NCBI GenBank assembly: GCA_946807835.1
Contig: OX327704.1
Location: 9,672,001-9,736,000 of the forward strand
From: Ailanthus altissimus
Taxonomy: Eukaryota; Streptophyta; Magnoliopsida; Sapindales; Simaroubaceae
Direction of reading: 5' to 3'
Length of the DNA stretch: 64,000 bases
The translations under genes and the position numbers were made by a program. The first letter of the stretch is position 1. Each line of letters opens with the position of its first letter. This document shows, piece by piece, positions 1-11,083 of this stretch. The notes below the pieces were generated by a model. It was given only the letters and a program-made list of their open reading frames with translations, searched no databases and was not told the origin of the DNA.

Positions 1-802
1 ATTTTACATCAATAGCATTTAAAGGGGTACAGTTAGTTAACTATGAGATAGTTAACGTATCTAATAGACCTGGTGTTCATCTTTCGAGGAGAGTGTCTCT
101 TCAGATGGAAGATGAGAGAGTTAGATTGTCTAATACACCAGATACATCATCTCTTCAAAGCTTGATGTTGCTATAATGTGTTTGAGACCTGAGATCAGTT
201 TGGCTGAAAGAGTTACAAGCTGACTTCAGTATTATTCAGGTGACAATCATTTGATGATAGTCAAACATATCCTGAGCTACCTTAGAGCTATTAGGGATAA
301 GTTTCTCAAATATGAAGAAAGTAACTTACAAATGTGAAGACGCACAGAGTCAGGTTTCTAGTTTGACATAGATGATAGAGAGTCTATATTTGGGAATGTG
401 CTCATTCTCATTAGATGATAGGGAGTTAAAATTACACCAAACTGGGATTCACTGCTAATTTAAATTGGCAGAGACAAAGCGGCAGTAAGGATTCGTAAGT
501 TTGTCGTTAGACTTGGAAGTGTTTCAAGATAGATGGATCCTATCCTATAAATTTGCGATAAACCAAGACCATAGTACAAGCCAACGTGCCAAGAGAACAC
601 TAGTACTCTAATCATATTGAGAGGAGTCTTACATGAATAGAGGGATCATGGCTCAAAGAGATGTGATTATTGGTAGAAAAGTTCTATAAATAATTTAACG
701 GACCCACTATCTAAAGGCTATAACTCTAAAAGTGTTTGTGAAACATGTAGAGTCGATGTGTATGAGATGCCATCAGGAATGGTACTAGAGCAAGTGGGAG
801 AT
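1..802 (+). pseudogene. Ty1/copia pol 3' end (RT tail and RNase H), degenerate
   Basis: This is the last part of a copia polyprotein, seen as reading-frame fragments broken by stops. Around 130-240 the translation (DTSSLQSLMLL, then DLRSVW and ADFSIIQ) follows the copia block usually written YASAVGSLMYAM..TRPDI. At about 495-600 IRKFVVRLG and then an ICDKPRP-like segment match the end of RNase H (usual IRKFV.ELGVV and LYCDNNGA). At about 695-800 NLTDPLSKGYNSKVCETC and then MVLEQVG form the usual C-terminus (IADPLTK...). The purine-rich stretch AAGTGGGAGA at 792-801 sits exactly where a polypurine tract should precede a 3' LTR. The start of the element lies left of the window. No frame is intact, so no protein is expected. 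Confidence 0.85.
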
Positions 803-2847
803 TATTAGGGTCAGTGCTTACGTATCATCTCTGAATGTACATATACTTGTGTATTTATACAGGTGTACATTCCCATTAAATCGCTAATACCCAGATATAT
901 GGTATTATGCATGTAACGTTATAGATATTGTAGATCTAAAGGAGGTCGGATCAGATCTAAAGGAGTTTAAATAAGAGCTCATAGTCGGCCACGGTAAGAG
1001 ATATAAATGCTAAATGTTAGCACAGTTAAGTGTTAGTTGATTATAATATTCAGCAGATCTAAGAGTTGGAGCCTTGTCTGTAATGGGACATAGACCTGGG
1101 AATATACTAGTAATTGCATAGTTGTAGGAGTTGCAATCGGGTGCCAAAAAATGCAAGTTGCGCAAGTATGTTCTCGAATAATTATCCCTGATCTATTTCT
1201 GCCGATGCGGGTCTATCGGTGGACACCTTTATATATATAGATCAGCATATGTCGTACCTATATGGTATAGATTGTCATTTCTGACTGACTGTAAGCTTGG
1301 AGCTCGTATTGACATATGGGTATCCAGTTAGCACTAGATATGGGACAGACTCAGAGGGCCTCTAATAGACACCAATGTAAGCCGTCAACGGAGGGTCCTC
1401 TCGAGTTGAGTAGTATACGTGGTCCTTTGACCTGAGTGCTATGGTGGGCCTGTAAGTGATCCACCATACTTTGGTTCTATGCATGTCACAGACTTTCATG
1501 GTGTGACCGTTGGGTGTCGCAAGGTATGGTCCGATGCTTATAAAGTTTGGTGCGTACAAATATGAGATCTGTCAGCTCCCATATGGAGTTTGATATCCAG
1601 ATGCTTTGAGACTGTATATCGAAAAGTCTTGTGGGCGCAAGCAACCATCCCGGAAAAGAGTTCCGATAGGGTGGAACAATATGGCAAAGGAGTTTGTGCA
1701 TAGTATTTAGTAACATATAAGTCTGGAGATAGGACATGGATGAGCACATGGGGATTTGACGGTGATAATCTTTATCCCCGCATATCTAGGATATCATGAC
1801 GGAAGGACTATACGTATGCGTTATAACCTCAGCTTGCATGGTTCAACGCGCTGATTTGTATATCCATGATTTGTGCGTGGGGCATTGCTCACGAACGCAT
1901 AGAATAATTTCATTTGACAAATCGGGCATAGGACCCAGGGAGTCCCGCGATATAGAGTGTACTTATTGTGCACTGGGGCAGCGTGTCAGATTAAAATGTT
2001 TAATCTAGCTATATTCAGCAATACCACGAGAATGCGTGCGTGTCTGTATTTAAGTGTTAAATATAACAATTAGTCAATAATTGCTATTTACTAATTTTAT
2101 AATGACACGTGGCACATTGTGAATCTTCAGTTGAGTTTACCCAATTTCGAATTTGGTGGGACCCACTAAAGGGTAGACTTGGTAACTATTCTTGAGAGGC
2201 AGAATGGTCATTTCTCTGTTTGATTATTTAATTGTTAAATAATTAAAATATCTCTGTTTTTATATTATATTAATATGTATTTGAGTGCCAAATAGTTGGC
2301 ACCCATTACTAATTTTATATTATTATTATATATATTATATTATTATTTTATTATATATATATAAATTAAAGAGAGAAAGAAATGAAAAGAGAAAGAAGTG
2401 GAGGAGAAAGGAAGAAGGAAAAAAAAAGGGGGGGGGGGGGGGGGAGGGAGGGGGTCATTTTTCCTACGCTTCCATTTGGAGCAATTGTGAATTGCTTCAA
2501 ACTCTCTATTTTTTATCCTTTTGAAGAAAAGGATATAAACACACTCCTGACTATTTTGGGGATTAAGAGTTAATCCCAGGCTAAATATGGGCCTGCTGTT
2601 CTAGCTCATCAAGCCCAACGTGTTGGTGACTAGAGCTGCACACGAGTTGGTCTCCATGTGGACTCCAAGAAAAACATATGTATAACGTTACACGTTATGG
2701 TGAGTTCTCTAGCCTAAAAATATATTAATATAATTAATATATTTATTTATTGTGTTTATTGTAAGATTTATATATTTTTGCTGTGTTAAGTAATAGACAC
2801 AATTACACATGCATACACCTATACGTGCCTTAAATCTGCCGACAACA
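803..2847 (+). mobile_element. 3' LTR of copia element A (dominant LTR family)
   Basis: The LTR begins TATTAGGGTCAGTGCTTACG (TG mutated to TA) directly after the pol end and polypurine tract, and ends CGACAACA. Its body matches the other family members along the whole length, for example the core TATGGTCCGATGCTTA near 1527 and the CACGTGGCA motif near 2105. An AT-rich block and a homopurine block (2361-2455) sit near the 3' end; copy H (51447-53652) is its closest relative because it shares the phrase CAAATAGTTGGCACCCATTA and the purine block. Short open frames inside are not conserved in frame between copies and are not genes. Confidence 0.85.
2361..2455 (+). repeat. Homopurine tract with a 17-G run
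   Basis: A nearly uninterrupted purine stretch inside LTR A contains G17 (2428-2444), then A, GGG, A, GGGGG. The equivalent place in LTR H (about 53150-53245) is also purine-rich (GAAGAAAGAAAG type) but lacks the long G run. The tract is therefore a feature of the LTR lineage, and the G run is private to copy A. Exact G count may be affected by sequencing error. Confidence 0.8.
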
Positions 2848-3534
2848 GCCAATCGCAAACTGAAATTATGAAGACAAGGTAGCTTTCATTCAATCTATAT
2901 ACTTGGTTGAATCCTCCAAATGTTAGCCCAAATGCCTTGAATGTGTAATCCCTCTCCAAAATAGCATCAATTGTTGTTTTTGCACAATATAAAGATGATA
3001 TTTGGGTTAGGAATGTGTTAGAATTGAGAGAAAATGGGTTAGGGTTAGGTTAGAGGCTGAGATCTCAAATTTTGGGGTGATGTGCCGCTTTTATAATTTT
3101 GGACAACATTGGGGCGTTATACTCATAACGGTCCAACGTTGGCTTGAATGCTGGGCATTATAGCTTAGAACATTTGGACATACTCAGCATTATAATGCTG
3201 ACTCGTGGTATCAAGGAACTGGTCTTTCGGGTAGATACTGAAATTTCTGCCCCAGCATTGATGTCTACAATGTTGGGGCATTCCAAGTATGAACGCTGGG
3301 GTGTTCGTCGTCAGTTTTGTATTTTTTACACTTTGACCCTCATTTCCAAATTCACTGTTCACCGGCTAGCATTGTAGCGATTTATATTTTTGCCTCTGAT
3401 TTAATCCTTTTCCAACTTCTCTTGATTTAACTCTGTAAAACAACATTTAACACATAAATAGCCTTGAATCTCTCATAAACAAATAATTACTAAGATGAAT
3501 TAGGTCAAATTATAGATCCAAAATACACTTATCA
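2848..3534 (-). mobile_element. Ty3/gypsy-type LTR, 5' part, minus strand
   Basis: Read on the minus strand this begins TGATAAGTGTATTTTGG at 3534 and runs to 2848, where LTR A abuts it. It is homologous in inverted orientation to the LTR at 5670-6894. Shared landmarks are the leader phrase GGAGGATTCAACCAAG, the AACCCTAACC-like stretch and a TATA-like AATTATAAAAGC near 3090-3100. The part corresponding to the last roughly 600 bp of the sister LTR is missing, presumably displaced by the insertion of A. Confidence 0.7.
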
Positions 3535-5669
3535 GTAAGGCATTTATAGGCTTTTGGTTAGTCGAATATCTAAGGGATATGGGACGAGGAGACTATGACC
3601 CCTGTAGTTAGCTAAAAAATCAAAAGGTACGGGGTAAGGCCTATTTGACCCTCTTAGTTTACCAAAAAGCTAAAAGGTACGGGGTAAGGCCTTTACAACA
3701 TTTTTGGTAAGAAGATTTGAAGGGTATGGGACAAGGCCTATATGACCCATTTAAGTTAAAATATATAAAATGAAGCCCCATGACCCCATTAGATGGCCGA
3801 AAAATAAAAGGATATAGGTTGAGGCCCCTATGAGCCCTTTGGTAAGAAGAGTTTAAGGGTACGAAACAATGCTCTTATAACCCTTTTAATTGGCAAAAAA
3901 ATAAAAAGGAACAGGGTGAGGCCATTATGACCTCTTTGATTAGAAAGTTGAAGGGTATGAGGCAAGGCTTTTATTTCCGCATCGATTTGTCAAAGAGCTA
4001 AGGGGTGCGAAGTGAGGCCGTTAAAATCCCCTTAGTTATCTGAAAGATCAATGGATATGGGGCAAGTCCATTCTGACTTATTTTGTAAAAATATTTATAT
4101 GGTATCGGGTGAAGCCCCAAAGATCTATTTGGTTAGAATAGCTAGAAGGTATGCGGCAAAGACCTTATGATCCGTTCGGTTAGCCAAAAGCTAAGAGGTA
4201 TGAGGTGAGGCACTTATAAACCTGCATCGGCAAAAAACCAAAGAGTATGAAGCAAAACCATATAACATCTTTGGTCAGAAGAGCTAAAGAGCACAAGGCA
4301 AGACTCTTATGACCAATTTGGTTAGCCGAAGAGCTGAGGGGTATGGAGCGAGGCTCTTATGATAGCTAAGTTGGCAAAAAAAACTAAAAGGGTACAGGGC
4401 GAGGCCTCTATAACCCTTTTGGTCATAATAACTCAATAATACATGGCGAAGGCCCTATGACCCCTACAATTGGCCAAAATATCAAAAGATACTAGGCGAG
4501 GTCCTTATGACCTTTTGTTAAGAAGAGCTGAAGGGTATGAGCCAATACCTTTATGATCGCTTTTAATTAGTCAAAGAGTTGAAGGGTACAGATTGAGGAC
4601 TGAGGACTTTATGACATTCTCAATTGGCTAAGAAATAAAGGGTATGACATAAGGCCCATACAACTTTTTTAGTCATAAGAGCAGAGGGGGGCAGGATTAA
4701 GCCCCTATGATACCTCAGTTGGCAAAAAAACTAAAAAAGCATAGGGCGAGGCCTCTATGACCCTTGTGGTTATAATAACTCAATAATACATGGCAAGGGC
4801 CTTATGACCTCTACAATTGGCCAAAAAACCAAAAGGTACTGGGCGAGGTCCTTACGATCTTTTGGTAAGAAGAGCTGAAAGGTATGAGTCAATGCCCTGA
4901 TGATCGCTTTCAATTAGCTGAAAAGTTGAAGGGTACAGAGCGAGGACTTTATAACATTCTCAATTGGCTAAGAAATAAAGAGTATGACATGAGGCCTTTA
5001 TGACTTTTTTAGTCACAAGAGCAGAGGGGAGTAGGATTAAGCCCCTATGATACCTCAGTTGGCAAAAAAAAAACAAAACAAAAAATGTATAGGGCGAGGC
5101 CTCTACGACCCATTTGGTCATAATAATTCAATAATACATCGCGAGGGCCCTATGACCCATACAATTGGCTAAAAAACCAAAAGGTACTAGGCGAGGTCCT
5201 TACGACCTTTTGGTAAGAAGAGCTGAAGGGTATGAGCCAATGCCCTTATGATCTATTTCAATTAGCCAAAGAGTTGAAGGGTACGGAGGGAAGACTTTAT
5301 GACATTCTCAGTTGGCTAAGAAATAAAAGGTATGATATAAGGCCCTTACGATGTTTTTAGTCACAAGAGCAGATGGGAGTAGGATTGGGCCTTTATAAAT
5401 CTCTTAGTTAGCAAAAAAATCAAAGGGTGTAGGGCAGGGCTCTTACGACCTCTTTGGTTAGAAGAGTCAAAGATTATGGGTAAGGCCTTTATAACTGCTT
5501 TGGTTAGAAGAGTCGAAGATTATGGGTAAGGCCTTTATGACGTCTTTGGTTAGAAGAGTCAAAGATTATGGGTAAGGCCTTTATAACTGCTTTGGTTAGC
5601 CAAAAAGTTGAGGGGTATAGAGTTAAGCCTCTATAGTTGGCTAGAAAACTAAATGGTATTGGGTAAGGC
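3535..5669. repeat. Minisatellite array, left block (about 46-50 bp units)
   Basis: Dozens of diverged tandem units follow the pattern GGGTATGGGGCAAGGCCCTTATGACC, then TTTGGTTAGAAGAGCTGAA. The AAGGC/GAGGC landmark recurs about every 40-50 bp (for example 3636, 3686, 3733), and the last three near-identical units are 46 bp apart (5481, 5527, 5573). Roughly 45 units are present. I see no reading frame running through them. The array resumes at 6895 beyond a solo LTR. Confidence 0.9.
4373..5409. repeat. Higher-order repeat, three copies of about 345 bp
   Basis: Within the array, three consecutive blocks start with GGCAAAAAAA and share the same succession of about seven variant units, including the private phrases AATAATACAT and TAGTCACAAGAGCAGA. 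Boundaries are 4373-4720 (348 bp), 4721-5060 (340 bp) and 5061-5409 (349 bp). The third copy opens with an expanded A-rich stretch (AAAAAAAACAAAACAAAAAA). Amplification of a multimer is the simplest explanation. Confidence 0.88.
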
Positions 5670-6894
5670 TGATAGGTGTAAACTAGACATATATTTAGAC
5701 TTTAAATTATCTTAGAAATTGTCTATTTTTGAGTAATTTCAGAACCATTTATGCTTTAAATGTTTTTTTTACAGGGTTTTATTATGATAAGATAGGAAAT
5801 GAAAGAATTAGATAAAAAATATAAATTGCTATAATAAATCACTACGATATGAATTCCAGCGTCTTCAGTACCCTAGTGTCCAAAATGAACGCCCCAATTT
5901 TCATACAAGATGAATGCCCTAGCATTAAAGAATTAAAAGCTCCAGTATTAATAGAACGCCCTAGCACTGAAGAATAAAAGCTCCAATGTTGGGCCGATTA
6001 TATAAATTCCTCATTTCATTTCTAAATGAGGAGTTCCCCCTCTAACATAACCCTAACACGTCCCTAACCTAGAAATCATCCTTACATTGTGTAATAATAA
6101 CATTTAAAGTTCTTTTGGAGAGAGAATACACAACCAAGTGCATTTTGGCTAATTATTGGAGGATTCAACCAAGCTCAAGGATTAATTAGAAGCCATAAAA
6201 CATTTATAAATTCGATTTTGTTTGGTTGTATCATGCTTTTTATTATCTTTAACCATAAAACTCTTATCATGTTGTTGTAATTTTATTATCTAGGTTATGG
6301 ACTTGAATTCAATATGTGTACTAGATTTGTTTAATTCTATTATTATGAACTCAGTTTATTATTTAATTTGTTTGTTATTAATGCTTTCAATATATTAGGA
6401 ATAGTGATTGGATGATTAAAAAACACTTGGATAAACTTGAAAAAGACATCTTAGTATTTAGACCTAGACAAATTAATTGGCATGTATGGTCAATGCAACA
6501 TATTCTTGAATTTATTCTAATTACTATAAGAATATAAGTAATTAATAGATTGAGGTATAGTCGCTCTGCCATTGAAAGAGACTTATGACGACTTTCGTAT
6601 TGTGACTAATAATTCTAACTAAGGGACTAATAATTAGGATAGTCAAATCATATTGAAGGATAGCTATAGTCCTAGATATTCTTCTTATAGTGATTGCACT
6701 TGATTAACATTATTAGTGTTTAGATTTAGTATAACCCAATATGATTAACATTTATCTGGATAAAGGCAAGGAGACACAATTTTAGTAATTGATTAAGAGT
6801 AGTGCACAAATTCCTCATGGGAATGATGCTCTACTCACATTGTATTACTTGTTCACAGCAGCGTGCACTTGTGTTCACATATCGCACACAATAA
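5670..6894 (+). mobile_element. Solo Ty3/gypsy-type LTR inside the minisatellite
   Basis: This segment interrupts the array. It begins TGATAGGTGTAAACTAG and ends near ATCGCACACAATA, the same kind of end as the gypsy LTRs at 33653 and 37926. The array resumes immediately afterwards in matching phase. The 5 bp before it (AAGGC, 5665-5669) recur at 6895-6899, with the exact LTR end uncertain by one to four bases. A TATA-like TTATATAAATTCC lies near 5998-6010. No internal region is present, so this is a solo LTR. Confidence 0.78.
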
Positions 6895-7171
6895 AAGGCC
6901 CCTATGACTCTTTTTGTCAGAAGAGTCGAAGGGTATAGGGCAAGGCCCTTATGACCTTTTCAATTAGCTGAAGAGTTTAGGGATACAAGGTGAGGCTTTT
7001 ATGACTCCTTAGTTGCAAAAAATATCAAAGAATACGGGATGAGGCTCATACGACCCTTTGGTTCGAAGATCTAAAGTATATAAGGTGAGGCCCTTATGAG
7101 CCCCTCAATTTTCACAAACAAGGGATACGAGGCAAGGCTCATATAATCCATTTTGTATGAAAAATAGAGGT
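6895..7171. repeat. Minisatellite array, right block
   Basis: About six more units of the same repeat (AAGGCCCCTATGACTC, then AGAAGAGTCGAAGGGTATA). They continue the 3535-5669 array beyond the inserted LTR and decay towards 7171. Confidence 0.88.
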
Positions 7172-7390
7172 GTTTGACCTAAAATAAATCCTTGAAAAAT
7201 CAAGGAAAATAAGGACATAAGGCTACGAAAGACTACTTCTTTTGACGTTAAACTAAACCACCTTATAAAGATTTCAAACAAACAAGTTTTGGTGACTTAG
7301 TCTATGGATATTTTCTTCTCTGGGGAAAACGAAGTGAAAATATATAAATCACCAAAATCAGCATTAGTGAGGGACACGACTAGAAGAAAC
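7172..7390. other. Unassigned spacer between array and solo LTR B
   Basis: AT-rich sequence without a reading frame. It ends in GAAAC, which is the left target-site copy of LTR B. It joins directly to 9501 if LTR B is removed, so it belongs to the same older unit as the coiled-coil pseudogene on the other side. Confidence 0.6.
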
Positions 7391-9500
7391 TGTTGGATCG
7401 ATTAAACTAGGGTGCATGTATGTGTATTTGTGTTCATTGGTAAAAAAATACGTATCTCATATATATTTTCACGCAGTGAAAATTATAAAATAAATAATAA
7501 ACACAAATAATAATATATTAATCATATTAATATAAACAGGGATTTGAGTTGAGAATTCACCAACTGTAACTTTTTAAAAAAGTTATTGAAGTTCGTCTGA
7601 AGTGTGACTCGTTGGCATTCTAGCAATCAATTAGGTGGGCTTAACTGTTTAGAACAGTAACTTTTTTTTCAGCATTGGGTTTAACACTTTAAACCCTAAG
7701 CAATTTGATTTACCCTTGATCAATACTTGATCAATAAATCACATACTTATGTTGTTATAATTGGTAGCCAACAGTAGAGATAAGTGACAAAATCAATTTC
7801 AACAATTGAAATTAATATTCAAAGGATCAAATCCCTTATTTTCTCTTCACTTTGGCGGACCACCTTCTTTTTCCAACAACAAAACATTTCCTTTTCATTC
7901 TTTGCTTCTTACGTTTTCACACACACATATATACACTAATACAAAATATAATATCATTAAATATATATGTACTTGGCCATAAAGTATACATATATTAATA
8001 TTATATTAAATAATAATACTGTATATATACTTGGTCCCAAGTATATATATATTAATATTATATCACATAATATAATATTATATTATATCATAAATTATAA
8101 TATAATATAATATTATATAATAATAAGATATTTTAATTATTTAACCATTAAATAATTAGTGTGTGAAATTATTATTTTGCCATTTTTTTTACATGGTTAC
8201 CAAGTATACCCTCCAGTGGGTCCCACCATACCACACTTGGGTAAACTTAAACAAGGTTCATAATGCTCCACGTGTCAATGTACATTTAATAAACAATAAT
8301 TATTAACTAATTAATATATTTAATACTTAAATACAGATATGTGCATATCCCGTGATCATGCTGGATATTGCTGGACTCCCTAGGTCCACGCCCAATTCGT
8401 CAAATAGAACTATTCTACGAGTACATGAATAATGCCCCATGCACACGTCATGAATATTACAAATCAATGCATTGGACCATACAATCTAAGGTTAAAGCTT
8501 ATACGTGTAGTCCTTCTGTCATCTATATCTTGGATGTGCGAAAAAATAGATTAGCACCGTTAAATCCCTATAAGCTCATATATAAACCTATCTCTAGAAT
8601 TGTATCTCACTGAATAATATATGCAAACTCTTTGCCATATTGTTCGACCTTGTGAAAACCCATTTCCTAGGTTTATTGCTTATGGTTATAAGAAGTTTTG
8701 AAATATAATCTCGAAGCATCTGGACATACAAATCCATATGAGAGCTGAAGGATCCTATATCTACATTGGACTCCATAAGCATTGGACCAAACCTAGCAAC
8801 ATCTAGGGGTCAAATCATGAAAGGTCTTTGACATGCATGGAACCAAAATATGATGGATCACTTACAAGCCCACTATGGCACTCAGGTCAGAGGACCGTAT
8901 TTACTACTCAATTCGAAAGGACTTTTCATTGACAGCTACATAGAAAATCTATTGGGGTTCTCACGAGTCTGCTCAATATCCAGTCCTAACTAGATTCATG
9001 CATGCCTATACAAGCTCTAAGCTCATGGTCAGCTAGGAACAACCATATGTACCCTACAGATATAGACATACACTGATCTATATAAAGAGGTATTCGCTAA
9101 TAGACATGCGTTGGTGAAAATAGATTAGGAACAGTGTATTTGAGAACATAATTGCATAATGGCATTACCTAGCACCTGATTGCAACTTCTTATAACAATG
9201 TCATTATTAGTATATTTTGAGGTCTTTGTCTTGTTATAGACAAGGTTCTAACTCCTTAGAATTCAATGATTCTTATAACATGCTAACTCTTAGCAGTTAT
9301 AATTGTGAGTGTTGCTAACTTTTAGCCCTACTCTAAACTTCTCTAGATCAGATCTGAACTTCTTCAGATTATATAATGTCTGTAGCATTACTAGCACAAT
9401 ACCATATAATTAAAAGTAATTAGCAATTTAATAAAATGTACATCGTATAAATATCAAATATTTATACAAATAGGGATGACACGTAAGCACAACGCTAACA
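7391..9500 (-). mobile_element. Solo copia LTR B
   Basis: A minus-strand copy of the dominant LTR. Read on the minus strand it starts TGTTAGCGTTGTGCTTACG at 9500 and ends ATCGATCCAACA at 7391, 2110 bp. Flanks are GAAAC (7386-7390) and GAAAT (9501-9505), a 4/5 match for a 5-bp target-site duplication. No internal region is attached, so this is a solo LTR. Confidence 0.87.
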
Positions 9501-11083
9501 GAAATAAAATCTTTTTATTAAATAAAATAATAAAAAAGGAAAGGCCTAGCCCATATTACAAGAATTTAAAGAAAACAAAATGCCTAATTTAAGGGACGAA
9601 AGATGAATCCTCAGTTTCACAAAGAGGAATGGCCTTGGCCAGGGAGACATAATCAAGCTGAGGAGTCACTTAAACTAAAGATTGGTCATCAACTTCACAT
9701 AATATTTCTTTTATCTAGATATTTCTTCTTTAAGCTAGGTGAAATCCAAGTTACAGTAGTGATTCTTTATGACTTGGATGCATCGATTAAAGCCCATGTT
9801 CACCCCATCAAAGAAGTGAGCCTTTGTTCTTATATGAACATCAACTCGAGCAACCTCAAGTTTCCAGACAAATCCTTATTTCTCTTCTCAATAACAATAT
9901 GCTCTTCTCGAAGATTCATAATCAAACATTAGGACTCGTTAGATGCTTCCTTGAGCTGGTGAACTTCTGATTGGAGAGCCAAAACCTTACTTTCCGTAGA
10001 AGTCGTCTTTAGCCTCAAGGGGGCAAGTGTTCTTCAAAATGACTGGGTGTAAAGGGCACATAGGCGATGAATCGGGTTGAAAGTGAAAGTCGCTTGAGGT
10101 TGTTATTATTGGTGGTTCATCAAAATAAAATCATTCCCATACGTTTACTTATAAGGGGCTCATTTAGAGTAGAACGTAAAACTGAAAGAAAAAAATCATT
10201 TCAATGGATATAATCACAATTTTTTTTTCTAAGCTCAGATATCATCTTCCTCTTTGGCAGTTAGACCCTTGTGTCTTCGTCTTTTCTCGAAATTTTTTTT
10301 GTTATCCTTCAGTAAAGCCTTATTGAGCCTGACCACCTTGGTTTTAACTTGTTGTAGCTCTTGCTTCTCCTTGAAAGCACCTAAGAGCTCGTCTTAATGC
10401 TGGAAAAATAGAAAAGCCACATTGACAATGAAAAATAAGTTAGAAAAAGGTTGGTGCAAAAATAAAATAATATCATAAAAAGAAAAAAAAAGGACAACCT
10501 CAAGTAAACACCCTATGCCATGATTTAAGCACATAGGGGTGTTAAACTTAGATAGATTGTTGGCTTATACAATTAAGGCTACCTACTCGACCTTCCTTGC
10601 TATAGGCACGATATGCCCATACTTGTCCTATTTAACAGCAAGGACATTAAACAGCTTGAATGATAAGCACCCTGACATTACTCGGACTCTTTTGGCTTAA
10701 GATAATAGGATATAAGATGAGAGATGTAAAAGTTGCAAGACCACTCTTACTTGCTTACTGAAGGAGGTACTTGCAGAATAAGAGAGAGAAACTTCATCTT
10801 GTGGATCCACCAAGGCGAGTGATGGACAATCTTGTGGATCCACCAAGTCCCTTAAATGAAACATTAAGGGATTAGTAGCTCTTCCCATTCTATCAAAAGA
10901 TGATCTCTTCAAACCACCACCTATGGTTTCACTCCTCGAACCGCCATTCTCACATAGACCAAGAACCAAAAAGATCCCATTTTCCACTTATTTAGCCCTA
11001 AAGTTTCAGAAGGGTGGGGCAGTTTTGGTAATATCATCAGTATCTATGTCTACCAAGAAATAATTCTAAATAAAGACTAAAGT
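9501..11083 (-). pseudogene. Degenerate coiled-coil transposon protein (gag-like), minus strand
   Basis: On the minus strand the region contains helical, charged segments broken by stops. Near 10390-10260 these are KEKQELQQVKTKVVRLNKAL and then KKNFEKRRRHKG. Near 10000-9940 there is ESKVLALQSEVHQLKEASNES. Near 9810-9720 FFDGVNMGFNRCI and then NLDFT resemble the tail F..GF..CI..V...YP.LD seen in plant retroelement-linked coiled-coil proteins; this comparison is from memory and loose. An open frame at 10987-10697 encodes LVDPQD twice, from a duplicated CTTGTGGATCCACCAAG. Left of it, across LTR B, lies the minisatellite. I infer a non-autonomous Tat/Ogre-like element, but a decayed host gene cannot be excluded. 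Confidence 0.35.

Noticed and set aside
3038..3056. Telomere-like GGGTTAGGGTTAGGTTAG
   Set aside because: Only about two and a half units inside a gypsy LTR leader, and the inverted sister LTR has a similar but diverged stretch. This is not an interstitial telomere array.
9603..9932. 109-codon plus-strand open frame
   Set aside because: It lies opposite the minus-strand coiled-coil remnant, which makes better protein sense. No domain is seen.
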